A stretch of 64,000 nt of DNA from Chrysaora quinquecirrha (GCA_014526335.1 JACTAT010000027.1:1741685-1805684); one strand, 5' to 3'; counted from the first letter of the stretch, positions 1-13,699 are shown. Translations and numbers: made by a program. The notes: generated by a model from the letters alone, not told the origin.

Positions 1-1190
1 GACTGAGGGGTAAATTTTCACCCCCAGCGATTTTTCACGGTCAAATCCTTTATAGAATTTCCAACTTTCAACACCTATAAAATCAATATCTTAAGGACTA
101 GAAGCATAAAACTTTGCCTCAACACTTAAAAGAGGGTGCTTAATTCGAATCTGAAGTCGAAATTTCTCTATAACCTAATTTTCAATTATCTTGAAAACGA
201 GGCCCTTAGTTGAAATGGTCTATTTTTAAAGGAATTGTTTCCGTCTGTCAGTCATGCAAAGAATTAGACCACTTTCATGCAAAACCAATAATACGCTCAA
301 ACCCTTCAAGAAATTTGTATCCCCCAAACAAGAAATTAAAGGAAGGTGTGAGAGGAAACTGCTTTTACATAAATTAAGAAGCGTACATTTATGAAAATTC
401 AAGATCGTTTCCATTGCAATTTCCCATGAAACTTCCCACTCACGCACCCACGTTGAATTCCACCCCTCTTTCAATGCTTCTGAATTTTTACTTTTTACCT
501 TTTAATGTAATTTAACGTTAATAATTCCTCACTCTACTTCTAGGAAATACTTAATTATCAATTTAGCTGCTTTAATTGCTATATGAATTACAGTTACACA
601 AACTAGATTGCTTAATACAAGTTGCAGCTCGTTAAAAAAAACTCTGACACCTTTTGTAATTATACATCCGACCTATAAAATAAATTGGTGTTATTTTTGG
701 AATGTTGTGCAAATTAAAATTCTGTCTTTGAATTGTTGCAAACCTTTTCATGATTTATGCTTATTTCTTTTTAGATGACTTGTTATGCAATTCTCTTGAA
801 TTGCTCATAAATTCAAGAGCTTAAATCAATCGATTGAATGGGCCTAAGTAAAAGGTAATTCATTGCTTCTCTAAAATATTTTGATTGACCCAATTTTATA
901 AGCTTGATCGCAGACTTGGATTTGATAAATCCTCCCCAGTTTAGGCCCCAATGTCTGCGCGCTGCGCGCTTTCATTCATAAAATTGAAATGAATGAAAGG
1001 TCGCGTGAAAGGTTACAGTTATACAAGAACTTTTTGGTCTGTAAAGCTGCGATTGTAAGCTGGGGTCCAGACCCCTTGAAAAATCACTCTTCTGCGGGTC
1101 TGGCGCTTCTCTGGAGCACACGCTACAGTCTTAAGCTTGGGCTTATTACATGAGTCGTATTTATCGCTACTGACTTGATAAGTTGAATTG
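1..1190. other. AT-rich non-coding stretch
   Basis: I see no gene here. Open frames are short, rich in non-polar codons and unsupported by splice sites. The sequence is AT-rich and unique-looking up to about 1000. From about 1130 it enters a dispersed repeat containing the words TTACATGAGTCG and TTGAATTG that recur elsewhere in the window. Confidence 0.5.
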
Positions 1191-1244
1191 GTGGACTCGT
1201 GGACTCTCAAAGTACTCAAAACAAACAGCTGTATGGTTGTTGTT

Positions 1245-1277
<33 letters not shown>

Positions 1278-1290
1278 GCTATTTACGCAG
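1130..1290. repeat. Dispersed repeat with (TTG)n microsatellite
   Basis: A TTACATGAGTCG word followed by AACAGCTGT and a (TTG)n run at about 1236-1277. The same combination of a GCTGT word plus TTG repeats, or the ATGTAATAAGTC/TTGAATTG words, recurs near 1555-1665, 12740-12790, 15535-15625, 16575-16700, 54880-54925 and 57925-57955. It looks like a SINE-like family ending in TTG repeats. Confidence 0.55.
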
Positions 1291-1549
1291 ACCACTGATC
1301 TTTAAAAAGACTTTTTTTGAGATCGGTGACGCAGACGCAGATTGGGACTTATGTAATAGGTCTACCCGGTGCATTGTGGGATTCACTTTCGTTTTACACC
1401 GTACTGTGTTTTATATGATTTCGGATGGCGCCTGATATCGGTCATAAAAATTTGCCAAGATTTTCGCAAATTGGCCTAAATCAGAAACGCAAAGCGTGAA
1501 TGGATAATTGCTAGGAAAGACATTACCGCTGTGACATAACCACTCTAAG

Positions 1550-1665
1550 CAAACAGCTGTAGGGTTGTTGTTGCTGTTGTTGCTGTTGTTGTTGTTGTTG
1601 TCGTTGCAGTTGTTTGTGAAGAGTGGGTTTCATGTAATAGATAAGTCTGGCTGAAACTAGGCCTC
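1550..1665. repeat. Second copy of the TTG-tailed dispersed repeat
   Basis: AACAGCTGTAGGGTTGTTG followed by interrupted TTG/CTG repeats to about 1612 and then a CATGTAATAG word. It parallels the copy at 1130-1290 about 350 bp upstream in the same order. Confidence 0.55.
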
Positions 1666-1679
1666 AATAGACCTTGTCA

Positions 1680-2100
1680 TGAAGGTCTGGGTCTGTGGGA
1701 CATGTTTCTGGAAGATGGTAGACACACAGTGACCTGGATGGTTACAAAGTTTTAGTGAACAAGCTTGTGGGATCTGCGAGAAACCTCAGGAATATTGAAA
1801 CGGCTGTGAGAATAGCGCGTGTTCGTTGTTATTAGAATTATGTGCGGGATCTGCAAGATTGTATGTTCGTTCACCACTGTTTCAAACAAAACACGTCGTT
1901 GACTTGTTTGAATGCAAAATCGCAGGAATATGTGTCAAATGCGAGAGAAACGCGTCTCATTCACGACTTGTGCGAGATACGCGCATTCTGTTTGCTACTC
2001 CAACTTTTCAGGGCACAAGAACAAAACTGATTCTGCGAGGTCTGTTGGAACCCGCAGAACTGTTGAAAAACCCGCGAGACAAGCACGTGTTGTTTACTAT
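1680..2100. repeat. Degenerate tandem repeat region
   Basis: Loosely repeated phrases such as TGTGGGATCTGCGAGAAAC, GTGCGGGATCTGCAAGA and CTGCGAGGTCTG recur at irregular spacing. Several overlapping short open frames here are by-products of the repeat. No domain is recognisable. Confidence 0.35.
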
Positions 2101-4440
2101 TCAATATAGTCATGGCTTTTTGACCTCCAAGATTAGCACGTTGCAGAGAAGTAAATGTGCACCTGCTTGTTATCAAAATTACCCATTTTAGGAACAGGTT
2201 TGGTGTCTCCTTTTTGCAATGACCTAAAAGAGGGCGTTGAGGCAATTTCAGAATTCTACAAACATCTGTTCTCGCTTCTTTTTGGAATTGAAGAAAATTT
2301 TGCTTTGCTATTGCATGGTCGGAGTGTGATCTTGGTTTTGGTTTGGTTCGAGAAGAGCCGTTTGGAAAATTATCATCACAAAAGAAAAGTTGAAAAGGTA
2401 ACTTTTGTTATTGTTTTATTTCAAAGTTTATGTAGCTATGCATGCTGAATCGGAGTCCACTTCAAAATATAGTACAATGTAATAATATGTAAGAAACTCT
2501 ATCTATCTATCTATCTATCTATAGCCCCATTTCTTCACCCAATGTGACTCGACAAAATCTCTGCAAATCTTCATTTTTAAACTGCGAAGAAAGAAGAACG
2601 GACCTCAGTCTACATTTCTCTAAACAAAATTTTGATTTTCAGGAATGCAAATGATAGAATATATTTAATTTACAAATGTAATTAAGTATTCTATTTTCTT
2701 TTGTAGCTAGTAGGGTCTAGATAGACGTTTTTCTTGAAAATTTCAGGCCTCTGTGTAGATATTTAGATAGCAGGTTTCTTACAAGATGGTTTCTTACAGA
2801 AAAAACTCCAAAAAACAAGAAAATTGCCCGTAGAAAATAAACTGCAATTTATGCAAAAACCAGAACGACTTCTATTTTTTGAGACTGAGCTTTCTAAGGA
2901 AGGTTAAAAATATAGTATAAAGAAAAGATGTCAGAAAGATTACAGTAATCGTCTACACAAACTTTTACAGAAACTTTTCCATAAAAATTGTCTCGCTTAG
3001 AGTGTACGAAAATATTGACGCCAAAATAAAAGGATTTTGGGGGATTTCCATAGATTTCCAGTTTAACTTTTCATGAGATCCCTAAGAAATGATATGCCCA
3101 TATAAATTACTGCACGAGAAAACTCAGTCAAAAGTCCCTATGGGCAGAATATTGCTCCGCAAGCGCGCGTCCTTTTTTCCGAGGGGCAATTCACTCTCTT
3201 GATATATCGTACATCTATGCTTGAAATCCTGCTGTTTTATTTGAAATCCCTCAGAACTCCTTTTGTGTTTTGACATAATTCGAACAGGGGACTGAACGAA
3301 TTTTTTCAAGTTCAACGAAATCTCGGGCCTTTCAGTTAAAGTACTGACCTCTCCCCTCAAAGTATGGAAATAGTTTGTTGGTTTGTTATCAAAAAAGTTT
3401 GAAATGATGTGTATCGAAATTTACGTAGCTATCGAAAGTTTTGATATGTTATCAGATCTTCGTCATATTTAGATATTTCTTACGAAAACATGAATTTTGT
3501 GTTATATGCTTGCTGTCTGAGAAAAGTACTGAAGTTTTTCAAGTTATACTGTGAGGACAAGTCAAGGACATCAACTTAAAAAACTTTTTAAAGTAGGAAA
3601 TTGAAAGGTCAAGAAAACTGCCAGTTCTAAAGCATTCTATAGGTTTCTTCTAAGACTTTCTACAGTTCGATTTCTTAAACTGCTCATTTCCGAAACTTTG
3701 GAAAGCATATTACAAAGAAGACATCGCAAATTTATTTGGAATTTTATCTCATTTCTTTCCAAGATTTTTCCAAAATGTCCTATAATCCTGATTATATGGG
3801 AGTTGGTAGGATTTGTTTGGACGCACCCCTCCCTCGGGCTAACCTGGAGGCAAAATTTTTTTTCCCATAGATAGGCCGAAATGGCCCTTTATCTAATTTT
3901 AGATCAAGTTGATACTTTTAAAACTAACAACAATACAAACAAAAGCAAGAACTTATTACAATTAAACAAAATTACTATATCTAATCAGAAATAACTCATA
4001 CTTAAAAAACTATACTATACTAAAAACTATACTTAGTAAAAATAGACTTACTACATGAGTCGTGGCCCTGTGGAGCGAAGCTAGACTTAGAGCGAAGCAT
4101 GAAGCATCTCACGGATCATAATATGAAAGAGAGATTAACTCAAAATGTCCCCTAGGTCTCCGTTGTGAGCACGTGGTACTTTAGGAAAATCCGCTTGATC
4201 GCCACCAGGCTATCCCCAGGCAATCTGCAAATAACATGGTTGCACGTGGAACAGAAATCTCTCATCCGCTTACAATCGTTGTTGCAGTAATACGAGACTT
4301 AAAGCCTTACGGACTTAGGCCAAGTAATCTTTTTTAGAAAAGGCATGTTGGTGCAAACTCCACGTGTCCACGGGACTAATCGCGGAGCACATCATTGATT
4401 GAAAGAGCGTATTTTTTGGATTGATTATAAATAATCAAAG
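2100..4440. other. No gene recognised
   Basis: AT-rich sequence without convincing exons. A (CTAT)n run lies at about 2501-2522. At about 3179-3197 is a CGAGGGGCAATTCACTC word identical in type to the terminal repeat of the small hAT-like element at 53678-53811. The 4046-4075 stretch carries the TTACTACATGAGTCG word of the dispersed repeat. Confidence 0.45.
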
Positions 4441-4449
4441 CAATCAATA

Positions 4450-5330
4450 GTTCAAATATATTGTCATTATAATCATCGGCACCATCACAATCAGCGTCGT
4501 TTTCACCAAATAAACTGTATCATCAACACATCATGATGGTCATGATCATCCATCATCATCATCCTCGTCATCATTATGGTCATCGGCATCATCATCACCA
4601 GTATCACCATTATTAGCATGATCACATTATCATAATCATCACCATCATCATGATCATGATCATCCATCATCATCATCATCACCCTCACCATCATTATCGG
4701 CATCATCATCATCACCAGTATCACCATTATTAGCATTATCACATTATCATGATCATCACCATCATCATGATCATGATCATCCATCATCATCACCCTTATC
4801 ATCATTATCGGCATCATCATCACCAGTATCACCATTATTAGCATCATCACATTATCATGATCATCACCATCATCATGATCATGATCATCCATCATCATCA
4901 TCCTCATCATCATGATGGTCATCGGCATCATCATCACCAGTATCACCACTATTAGCATGATCACATTATCATGATCATCACCATCATCATGATCATGATC
5001 ATCCACCGTCATCATCGTCATCACCATCATCATCATCATCATCATCAGCATCATTATGATCAGCATTATGATCATCAGTATCACAAGCATTATCACGTTT
5101 CTCATGATCATCAGTATCATCGTGATCATTATGATCAGGTTCATCTGTAATCATCACAGCCTGGTGATGACCTTGCTGGTTTTCCCGAAGTACCACGTGC
5201 ACGAGTCGCCTGCCTCGCAATTGAGGCCTGGGGAACTTTTGAATCATCATCATCATCATCATCATTATCATCATCATCATTATCATCATCATCATCATCA
5301 TCATCATCATTACATCATCATCATCCCATT
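4450..5330. repeat. Compound (ATC)n array with higher-order repeats
   Basis: Nearly 900 bp of ATC/GATCATGATC-type simple sequence. It is not a plain microsatellite: the phrase AGTATCACCA followed by TTAGCAT recurs at about 4600, 4718, 4827 and 4936, giving a higher-order unit of about 110-118 bp. A stretch of unique sequence at about 5150-5245 interrupts it before a purer ATC run. Long Asp/His/Met open frames across it are artefacts of the repeat. Confidence 0.85.
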
Positions 5331-5334
5331 GTCA

Positions 5335-8290
5335 TCAAACGGTTTCAGTTAAAAAATTTTCCCCTTGGGCGATGCAATCTGTTATACCATACCAGCGTTA
5401 GTTTCCTTTTCAGTCCGTCCATTTGGGCAGTTGCCAAAATTTCCGTTGTTTACGGAGTCATCAAACGGTTTTATGTCGCCCAAGATAATGATCCTGCTTC
5501 CAGCAAGGCTGGGCAGTTTCTTTCTGAATGTTCTCATTCATTCAGGAATGGAAATGAAAAGTTGAGAATTATGAGGCCCATATACATTAACTCTGTAAAA
5601 TTAGGGGAATTTGTGATTTCACCCGAAAATAAAGAAGTGGTCAGGTTTCCTGGATGGTCGAAAGCTCGGTCAAAGTAAGGTCAAAAGAACACAAGTAAAA
5701 TGAAAGAAAACTTTAGTTTCAGATTTTTCGTGACAAGATTGTGGTTGATTTTTTGAGAAAAATGGTAACAGAATTTATCTCTAAGAGATATTCCTACGGT
5801 AAATGAAAAATCGAAACAAAGTCGTTTGTTCTGTAACCAGTTTATAAGAAACAAGAAACCTAAAAATAATTAAGATCTGTTTCAAAATTTTTCAAAGTTT
5901 TCTGTTTCTAACTAGAGAAAAATGGCAAAACAATCTTTTTTACATACACTGTATTATCCTACATTTTGGCTTTTTCTGTCTCTTGGCCCCTTAACTATTT
6001 TCTGGCTAAGAAAAATTTTAAGGAAAACCCTTACAGTAATTTTGGGTACATCAATCGGGTCTAAAGTTAAGAAACTTTTAAAACTAACTAAACCCAATTT
6101 TCCATGGAATTCTTTCTAGATTAATTTTTTGTGGTGAATTGGTGGAATAAATTGTAAATCTGGATTACAACATAAAAAAATCTCTATTAGTCGTTTTGTT
6201 TGTTGCTGTGATTTGTGAATCAATCCTGGGTCATTGGTTTTTAAAAGCACAGAGATAATTTTGGATAAACAGCCATTCATTCTGGAAACATTAGATTTTG
6301 TGTGAAACAAACTGTTATGTGTTTAGAATAGGAAACAAAAGAAATCGGAAAGGAGTGATTTTCATACGAATTTCGTGACTCAAATCTGCACGTTTTGATT
6401 TGGTTTTATTTTATTGATGACAAATCTATTACGCAGAGACACAGATCATACAGGGAGGAAAACAAAAATAACTAAGCTTGATAGTTCTTTAGTTCTCTCC
6501 GTTATACGTGGCCAAAAAATAATTGTTTTCGTTCCCAAGAGAAATATTTTGTGTGTGGCTTTGTGACGTCGTCGTTTTTCTCGCGTGTCCGAAAACTTTC
6601 GTGCTCTTTTCAAAATTACACACTTAAAGATTTTCACACCTATCCCTTATTCCAATCAATAATTCTAATAAAAGAATATCGACCGCTATTGTTTTGGATA
6701 AATCTTTGCACCTTTACCGACACATTCAGTAATGAATTTAATTCTTGGATTCCGTTATTTCCTAATCGCCCAATCGTCTTATATTCGTTGAGCCCCTTGG
6801 CCTCCGAGAAAATTTTTGGCCTAAATTTTTCTCATATCCTTGCTTGTGGTACGTACAGGTGGAAATAGCGAGGTGAAAACCCGATGGAAGCGTGCTCAGC
6901 AGACCTCATTGAGCCTTCTAGTGAGTTCATGGAGATGAGTCAAAAAATTGTAAGACCTGTCGGGCCGCTTTGAGTTTACCCGTTGGCCGCTTTGGTTCAA
7001 CGCCTCTGTCGGCCGTTAGCCCCTTTTTGGAAACAAAAGAATCCATTTCGATTCATTGTGCAAAAGAAAAAATGTTTATTTTTGATTTATAACTATTCAC
7101 TAAGATACTTTTTCTTTCGTCGAAATTTAATAGTTTTTACAATAAATTTTAGAAAGTAAAAGAATAAATTTTTGTTTCTAAATGAAGGATTTTTTAAAGG
7201 ATTTTTTAAATTTGCCTACACCATTCCTCTGAAACAGTGCTGCAGTAGGTTTTGGCTCAGCTCGGAAACACAATAGGCATTAAAATGTGATACTTTATAT
7301 ATATATATACATTGTCTAAAAGTATCTACTTTTGACGATGAAAGGAAAAGTTTGACGTATATAAAATTTTACTTTCATAAGCTTTTCTTACACCCAGTTA
7401 TTACGTCAGAAAAAATAGGATACTTTGATAAGGTGATAAGAAGAATGATTATGATTGTAAAAATGTTTATTCATTTTTTCTTCATTACTTTTATTTTTGA
7501 TTATATTTTTGTCATCGTAGTAATCATCATTATTGTTTAAGTATTTCTATTATTGATTGATATATTTATTATTTTGTTTATTTTCATTAAATTTCAATTG
7601 ATATAAATTCTAAAATTACGTTACTGTGTACTCATACATTTTGTTCTTTTTTTTTATTTTACTGATTTAACAAATCAATGCTCGATAAAGATTATGAGGA
7701 GTTCTTCTTTATTTTCATCATTAGTAACAATTTTGACTTTCAGTTTCTTTGAATAAGGAAGAGTTTTGAGTAATTTGAAACCTTTGATTTCTAGGCAAGA
7801 TTATGAAACTAAAATACAGTTAAATCTTTTAAAGTCTGAGTAAAGTTACATTTTCGTGACTTTTAGGTGGGTTTTAGTTACTTTTCTTCTATACTATTTC
7901 TCTAGTTTTTTCGATTTTGGCTATGATTTTTCTTTTTTCTGATTTAGAAAGTCGTTTGAGGTGGCCGGCCGAGGTCGAAAACCGCTTTGGAGCAAAGAGC
8001 CGTCGAATTCAGCTCATGCCGAGCCCATGTGTTACGTATTAATCACGTGACCAATTGTGAAAAACAAAAATAAAAATGGTTTCAATCGTCATTTCAAAAT
8101 TCATTCAAGCAAAATAAGCGAAGAAGAAAGATGATTTCTCTTGGGAGCTGAATATCTAAACACAGGAAAACATAAGGAAAGATAGGTAATTAGATCATTT
8201 AAACGCCTTTGATTTAATGTGAGAAGATTGTCGAGTTAGCTTTGTAAAGGAAAACGATTATTGCCCACCGATTCTTTGATTGAAACCACG
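5335..8290. other. No gene recognised
   Basis: AT-rich DNA with short unsupported open frames. A short (TA)n run lies at about 7296-7308. The last few hundred bases lead into the SPSB promoter. A TCACGTGA E-box-type palindrome is present at about 8043. Confidence 0.45.
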
Positions 8291-8301
8291 ATCAAGAAGT
8301 G

Positions 8302-8345
8302 TATAAATAAAGGTGAACAAGCAAGCAGCTACCAGTCAACTCAGT
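8302..8345 (+). promoter_or_regulatory. TATA-type core promoter of the SPSB gene
   Basis: TATAAATA at 8302-8309 is followed about 30 bases on by an initiator-like TCAACTCAGTG near 8336. That spacing is typical for a TATA-driven start. It lies 258 bases upstream of the first ATG of the SPSB reading frame, with no intervening ATG in that frame. The start point is inferred, not observed. Confidence 0.55.
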
Positions 8346-8566
8346 GAGTTCATCAAGATCGAGTCATAAAAGAAATAGTCAAAGAACTTCATGATTTATT
8401 GCCAAGTGAAGTAGCCAAGATTGAGCCGTTAAAGGGAACGATTGTCTACCAATTGATATTACATACACTGAGGTGTGTTTTCATTTTAACTACTGAAAGT
8501 TTGTCGGATTTGGCTGCCAAAATCACTCGTTTAACTTCGTATCAACCCCTACGGGATTATTTGAGA

Positions 8567-11374
8567 ATGGGGTCTCGTATCTCTTCGACAAAACGGACCA
8601 TAGATCAGCAAAACGACAGAAAAGAAGCCACGAAGTATCGCAGGAGACACAGAGGGAAGAAAGACGCGAGTCAAAACAGCGATCATTCAACGCCAAGGCC
8701 AAGGAAGTTGGAAATATTACTCGATAGGCCGATGCCTTCTCGACAAACACAGATCGAACACTCATGGAATCAAGACGATAGAAGTATGAACATTTATGTA
8801 AAAGAGGACGATCCTTTAACATTACACAGGCATCCAGTCGCTCAAAGTACAGACGCTATTCGTGGAAAAGTTGGAATCACAAAAGGCCTTCATGTCTGGG
8901 ATATGTGTTGGGCAACACGCCAAAGAGGAACACACGCTGTTATCGGCGTTGCAACGAAAAAAGCAGCTTTACATTGTGCTGGTTATCACTCACTCGTCGG
9001 CAGCAATCCGGATAGTTGGGGTTGGGACCTTGGAAGAAATAAACTGTTTCATAACGAAAGAACTGTCTCAGGAAAAAGTTACCCAAGAAATCTAGGCCCC
9101 GACGAGACGTATGTTGTCCCTGATTGTGTTAGAATGATATTGGACATGGATGAAGGTACTCTATCCTTCGAGGTTGATGGACATTATCTTGGGCCAGCTT
9201 TTACGAATCTGAAAGGTCATTGTGTTTACCCCATGGTTTCAGCTGTCTGGGGACATTGTGAAGTCACTATGAAATACATTGGATGTCTAGATCGTAAGTT
9301 GAAGTTTTATTTCCTTGAAAACTTCCTTATTTGTTTTGTTTTCGAGTTTTAATATCAAGCTTTTCAACAGCGTTTAGAGAACTTTTGTTTTCCTATCTTT
9401 TACCCAATGTGAAGCCCTTCTATTCAAACACGGATGCTCTGAAGCCTCAGTTTCCTAATTCAGTTTTTTCTTTCCATTGTTAACATCATGCTCTCCTCAC
9501 TTCAAATCAGGAAATATTATATTTCTATTATCTTATTTCCTTAGTATTTCCTTTTTCTTTTGGTATTAAACAAGGGTCTACCCATGGGGCGGGTTTTCAT
9601 GGGTAGTGATTTTTTAGTGACGTATTCTCATAGTCATATCTGAGTCATTTATATTGTTAATAATAACCATTATTATTAATAACTGAAAATATAAGTATTT
9701 CCTGGTCGTAACTCCTGTAGATCTTATGTGGTTTAATTCTACGTAATTTAATTCGTTATTTCTTTGATTTAAAATCTAATTGGAAAACTTTGATTAAATT
9801 CAGGGAGGATAATGTCGGATAATTTAAGTAGTAAAAGTTTCATTCATTTTGGGAAATAGGTCATTTTAGGCTGATATAAGATATAATTTTTGCCCCAGAA
9901 TTCGATCCCTTTTAGTTAAAAACAGCGAAATATTTTTTCAAGCGAAATATCTGTTTCAAACGTTTTCCCAAATATTTAGGACCAAAAAGATGCTTCTTGC
10001 TGTTGTTTATTAGTAAAAGTCATGACGTTAACGTTATGAATCATTGTTGTTTTGGCTTTTCTAGTTTTGTTTATCCAGCAACGCAAAAAATCTTCTGACG
10101 TCAGTTCAAAACAGGCCTATTGATTTCATGACTTAGCGGGTTATTTGCGGATTTTGCTCAATATATTCAAGGTCATCTTGCCTCCAAGTCAAAACTGCCT
10201 CTTAAATCTTTAAAACTTCACCAAGTTTGTTAGCTTTTAACAAATCAAAGCCTTCAATGTGTCTGGGAATTGTTTATTGTGACAGTAATTAGAGGAAATC
10301 CGTTTAGGGCACATGCCTTTTACCCCAACTGGCCATGTGGACTTGTAATATTCATTTGAATCGACCCAGCAGGTCCTTTGAAACAAGCACATGGCACGGC
10401 CATCAATATATTTGAAAAGAAACATGTTGTATGTTGATCTCTTTAGGGTTATGGTTGCCCAGGGTTGCAGGTGGAATAAGGCCCGCATTTGTTCTTTATT
10501 ATTCAATTACGTGTCTGAATTTTGTCTCGTTATTCTAGACCATGCCTCTATTTGCTTTGTCTTTTGTTAAGGAAGTTGGCTTTAGGCCATGAGCTATTGT
10601 CGTAATATTGTCCTTCATTATTCTAAGGATCCCATCCCACACCAAAATGTTGTTATTTGCTTTTTGAAAGGTTGAAAAGATATTTCGCTTGTACACTTAG
10701 TCAAAATTGATTGCCAAATATGGGAGTAGAAACTGAAAGACATCCTCTCCTAACATTTGAGGAATTTCCCTGTAATCGAAAGAGTTATTTTTAGGAATTA
10801 CGAACCCTAAAGCCTTTGAATCGTAAAATTTGAGAAATGTTAATTTTAAGTGTGTTCATGGCTATAGACTAATTTAATGAATTTCCGTAGAACTTAAGAG
10901 CTTATTTTTAGCAATTTTAAGCTTCTAAGCCGATCTTCTATCTCCTTGACTTTGTGAAGAGACCAGAACATCGATCAACACAAATAGTCATAAAATTTGA
11001 GAAATGTTACTTTTTAGGCCCTTCATTGCTTCAAATAGGCTGATTTCAAGGTCCTATATGAACCATATAATCAATAAACTATATTTTCAAATAATTGGTC
11101 ATTTGTTAATTTTATTAGTCATATCTTAGTTCATGTCATGGCAATGATATTGCTCAGCGACTTTGAATATGTTTTGTTGTAACCTTTTTTTTGCGTTATT
11201 GCGTAGTTATTCAAATAATGTCCTCTTTTCTTTATAGCTGAACCCTTGGCTTTGAAAGATCTTTGCAGATTTCAGATGAGAAAGGCCATTGGCAAGGAAA
11301 ACATTTCTAGAGAACTACTGGATGCAACATGCATGCCAAATGAGCTGAAAAGATACCTTGTATACGAGGCTTAA
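8567..11374 (+). CDS. SPSB: SPRY domain-containing SOCS box protein, SPSB1/4-like (two exons)
   Basis: This is a substrate receptor of Cullin-5 Elongin-B/C ubiquitin ligases. Coding exons are 8567-9293 and 11238-11374, joined by a GT-AG intron (donor CGTAAGT, acceptor TTTATAG) that splits a Pro codon, giving 287 residues. The start is the first in-frame ATG, with A at -3 and G at +4. Residues 1-45 are basic and low in complexity. B30.2/SPRY spans about 62-242 and includes the family phrases [39 protein letters not shown] and SAVWGHCE. The RxPxA, Tyr and Val-Trp residues that form the Asn-peptide pocket in known SPSB proteins are kept. Exon 2 is exactly the SOCS box: BC-box ALKDLC, then a weakened Cul5 box (MPNE in place of LPxP). 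The MGSRIS start could be N-myristoylated; that is inference. Family assignment is very secure; the exact paralogue is not. Confidence 0.95.
9294..11237 (+). other. Intron of the SPSB gene
   Basis: A 1944-bp GT-AG intron, AT-rich, with no recognisable repeat family and no exon-like open frame. The boundary between the SPRY exon and the SOCS-box exon matches the usual two-exon coding structure of this family. Confidence 0.85.
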
Positions 11375-12930
11375 ACATAATGGCGTCAAATGTCATGCAT
11401 TGAATGAAGTTGCATTCTGCCAAGTGTATGGTTTCCTAAACCCAACCTAAGCTTTGGAAGAGCTGACAAGCCTTTGGGGTATCTACAAATGAAGATTCAA
11501 AATCTGGGTACAATGAGAAGATCCATACCATGGAGCCCCCAAGTTCCCCCAAAAGGCTAATTTACAGCAAAGTAGCTGAAGACAGGAACAATTAGATATG
11601 TTTTCTATATCAAGAATTTTGAAATTTAGTTATGTTAAATGACAACAAATTAGCTTTAAGAATCTATAGAGTTATAGAGATTATATTAAATTCATTGTAG
11701 TTAAAAATCAAACTTTGTTAATTTTATCGTTATTGTTATTATTACATTGAAGATTAAATTTAATATTATCATGATTTATATCATAGTTAAATGCAATTTA
11801 AATTTATTTATTATTCCATTTTCAATTCATTATTTTATGACTAAAATCCCAACTATAGATTTATTCATCATTCAAAGTGGTCAAAATAATTTTTGATTGC
11901 TTCTTTTGTTCATGTTTCTTGTAAAAATAAGCCAATCCCAAGAAAACTAAATTAAAACATTACTGTTGGGAACCCCAACACCAAATACCCCATTGATGAG
12001 TCACATTGTCTTCAATTCTAATATCAAAACATTTGGCGTTCCTGTAAATAATTTTCCTACGCCCCCATGTTGTTTTTTCGTTGCTTTTCCCCCATTTTGA
12101 CATAAACACGTCACTATGTGGGTTTCAAGCCTTTCTTTACAAAACGTTTTTAACCTACACATTTTGGAATCACGCAAAGAGAAGAAATATAGAATTTTTA
12201 TGTCTCTATATTATTTTGTTTTTAATTTCTTCAAAAAGTTTGCGTTGATTTAATTTATTTTCTTTGTGAACAAACTTTGAGAATCAGTATTTAATATCAA
12301 ATTGTTTGTAAATTTTCGCAAGAAATAGTTGTTGTATTTGAAGTTTTCAAAATTGTTGCTTTTTTCGCCCTCGTTACTCGCAATGATGCAAAGCTTCTGG
12401 CCAATGTATTCCATGTGAAAACATGCGAGTGACAAGCGAAGGGACCCGCAAAAATTGAAATTCTCTAAATGCCTCCCCTCAATATCCACGACACAAGTTT
12501 CTAGTTTACGCTCCCCTCATTTTGAATTGTCACTCCTCACTGAATGATTCTAGAAAACAGCAACAACAACATCGAGCGAAATAGTGGGACATTTGATCCC
12601 TTTAATGAGTCTAAGTCAACAACGAACGGCCTGGTCTTGGGGACTGGGCCTGAGTGACGAAAACGATTCATACTAATCTATAGCGCTGCATTTAAACTTG
12701 CTGTACTACCCGTGAGTTCTTTGCTAAGAAAGCTTTGGTTTGAACAGTTTTGAGGTTGCTTGTTGTTGTTGTTGCTGTTGTTGTTGTTTGGACATTTCCA
12801 ACTCTTTAAAACCGATCAATCTGTTTTGAGAAAGATTTGCAAATTGTTCAATAGAGATTCACGTAGCGACTTCGGAGTTTATTTATTTGTGCTCAAGTGC
12901 TCATACAGTCACTGTTACCACTTGCAGTCA
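11375..12930. other. SPSB 3' flank, no further gene seen
   Basis: AT-rich sequence. No canonical AATAAA close to the SPSB stop was found. A minus-strand open frame at 12250-12489 has no recognisable similarity. (TTG)n repeats at about 12757-12790 belong to the dispersed TTG-tailed family. Confidence 0.4.
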
Positions 12931-12934
12931 TGTA

Positions 12935-13308
12935 CACTCTTTTTTTATAAGAAACCCATTTATAAGAAACTCAGTACTGAGATCAATATTGGTTAAGAAA
13001 CTTTTAGTACTCGACCAAAAATGGTAAGAAACTCGCAGGGGTCAAGAATCTTTAGAATTAGAAATAAAGCATCGAAAAACGAACTTCTGTTGCACCATTA
13101 AGTGTCTATTTTTACAGAAAAAACAGCTGATGTAAACGTGAATTGTATTTCTTCTTCTATTTTGTAGAATTTAAGTGTCAATTACCTGTTTTGGCACTTA
13201 AACATACAGTATTGAAACTGCTAAGAAACTTTCAGTACCAAATTTGTCCCAAAACTAAGAAGCTTTGAGTACTGACCAAAAATCTTAGTTTCTTATAAAA
13301 AAAGAGTG
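12935..13308. mobile_element. Foldback MITE, AAGAAAC type, copy 1
   Basis: 374 bp flanked by TA on both sides. Terminal inverted repeats begin CACTCTTTTTTTATAAG and end in the reverse complement GAGTG. The word AAGAAAC recurs in one half and its mirrored GTTTC words in the other. TA flanks and the terminal sequence suit a non-autonomous Tc1/mariner-type element. No transposase is present. Copies 2 and 3 lie at 21855-22233 and 51101-51651. Confidence 0.85.
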
Positions 13309-13699
13309 TAATATAGCATTCTAACACTTTGATATTAAATTTTCTATATTTAGTTTTTTGCCTCTATATTTGTTTCAATGTGGTTTCTAATCTTTGATTC
13401 ACGCAATTAAATATTTATTTTTCGCTTTTCGTTTTTCCAGGCAGTGCAAACACTGTTTTGTATAAATTATCTTGGGTCAGTAGAATCAATTTTACAAGTA
13501 AGGTAAGCAGTTTATTTTTTTCGGGTTGATCGATATGATTGTTTCATTAATCAACTGATTGAATGATTAGTGATAGGTGATTAATGATTAGTCCATTTTA
13601 CCAAAATTTTCATTTTGTCTCAACAATTTTGTCCATGATCGTAGTCTACATAATTATTAATAACGTTGCACTTTGAGTGTGGGTCTGATGAAGCTTATA

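Noticed and set aside
4503..5352. Long Met/Asp/His-rich open frames on both strands
   Set aside because: They are translations of an ATC simple-sequence array; any frame of such DNA is open.
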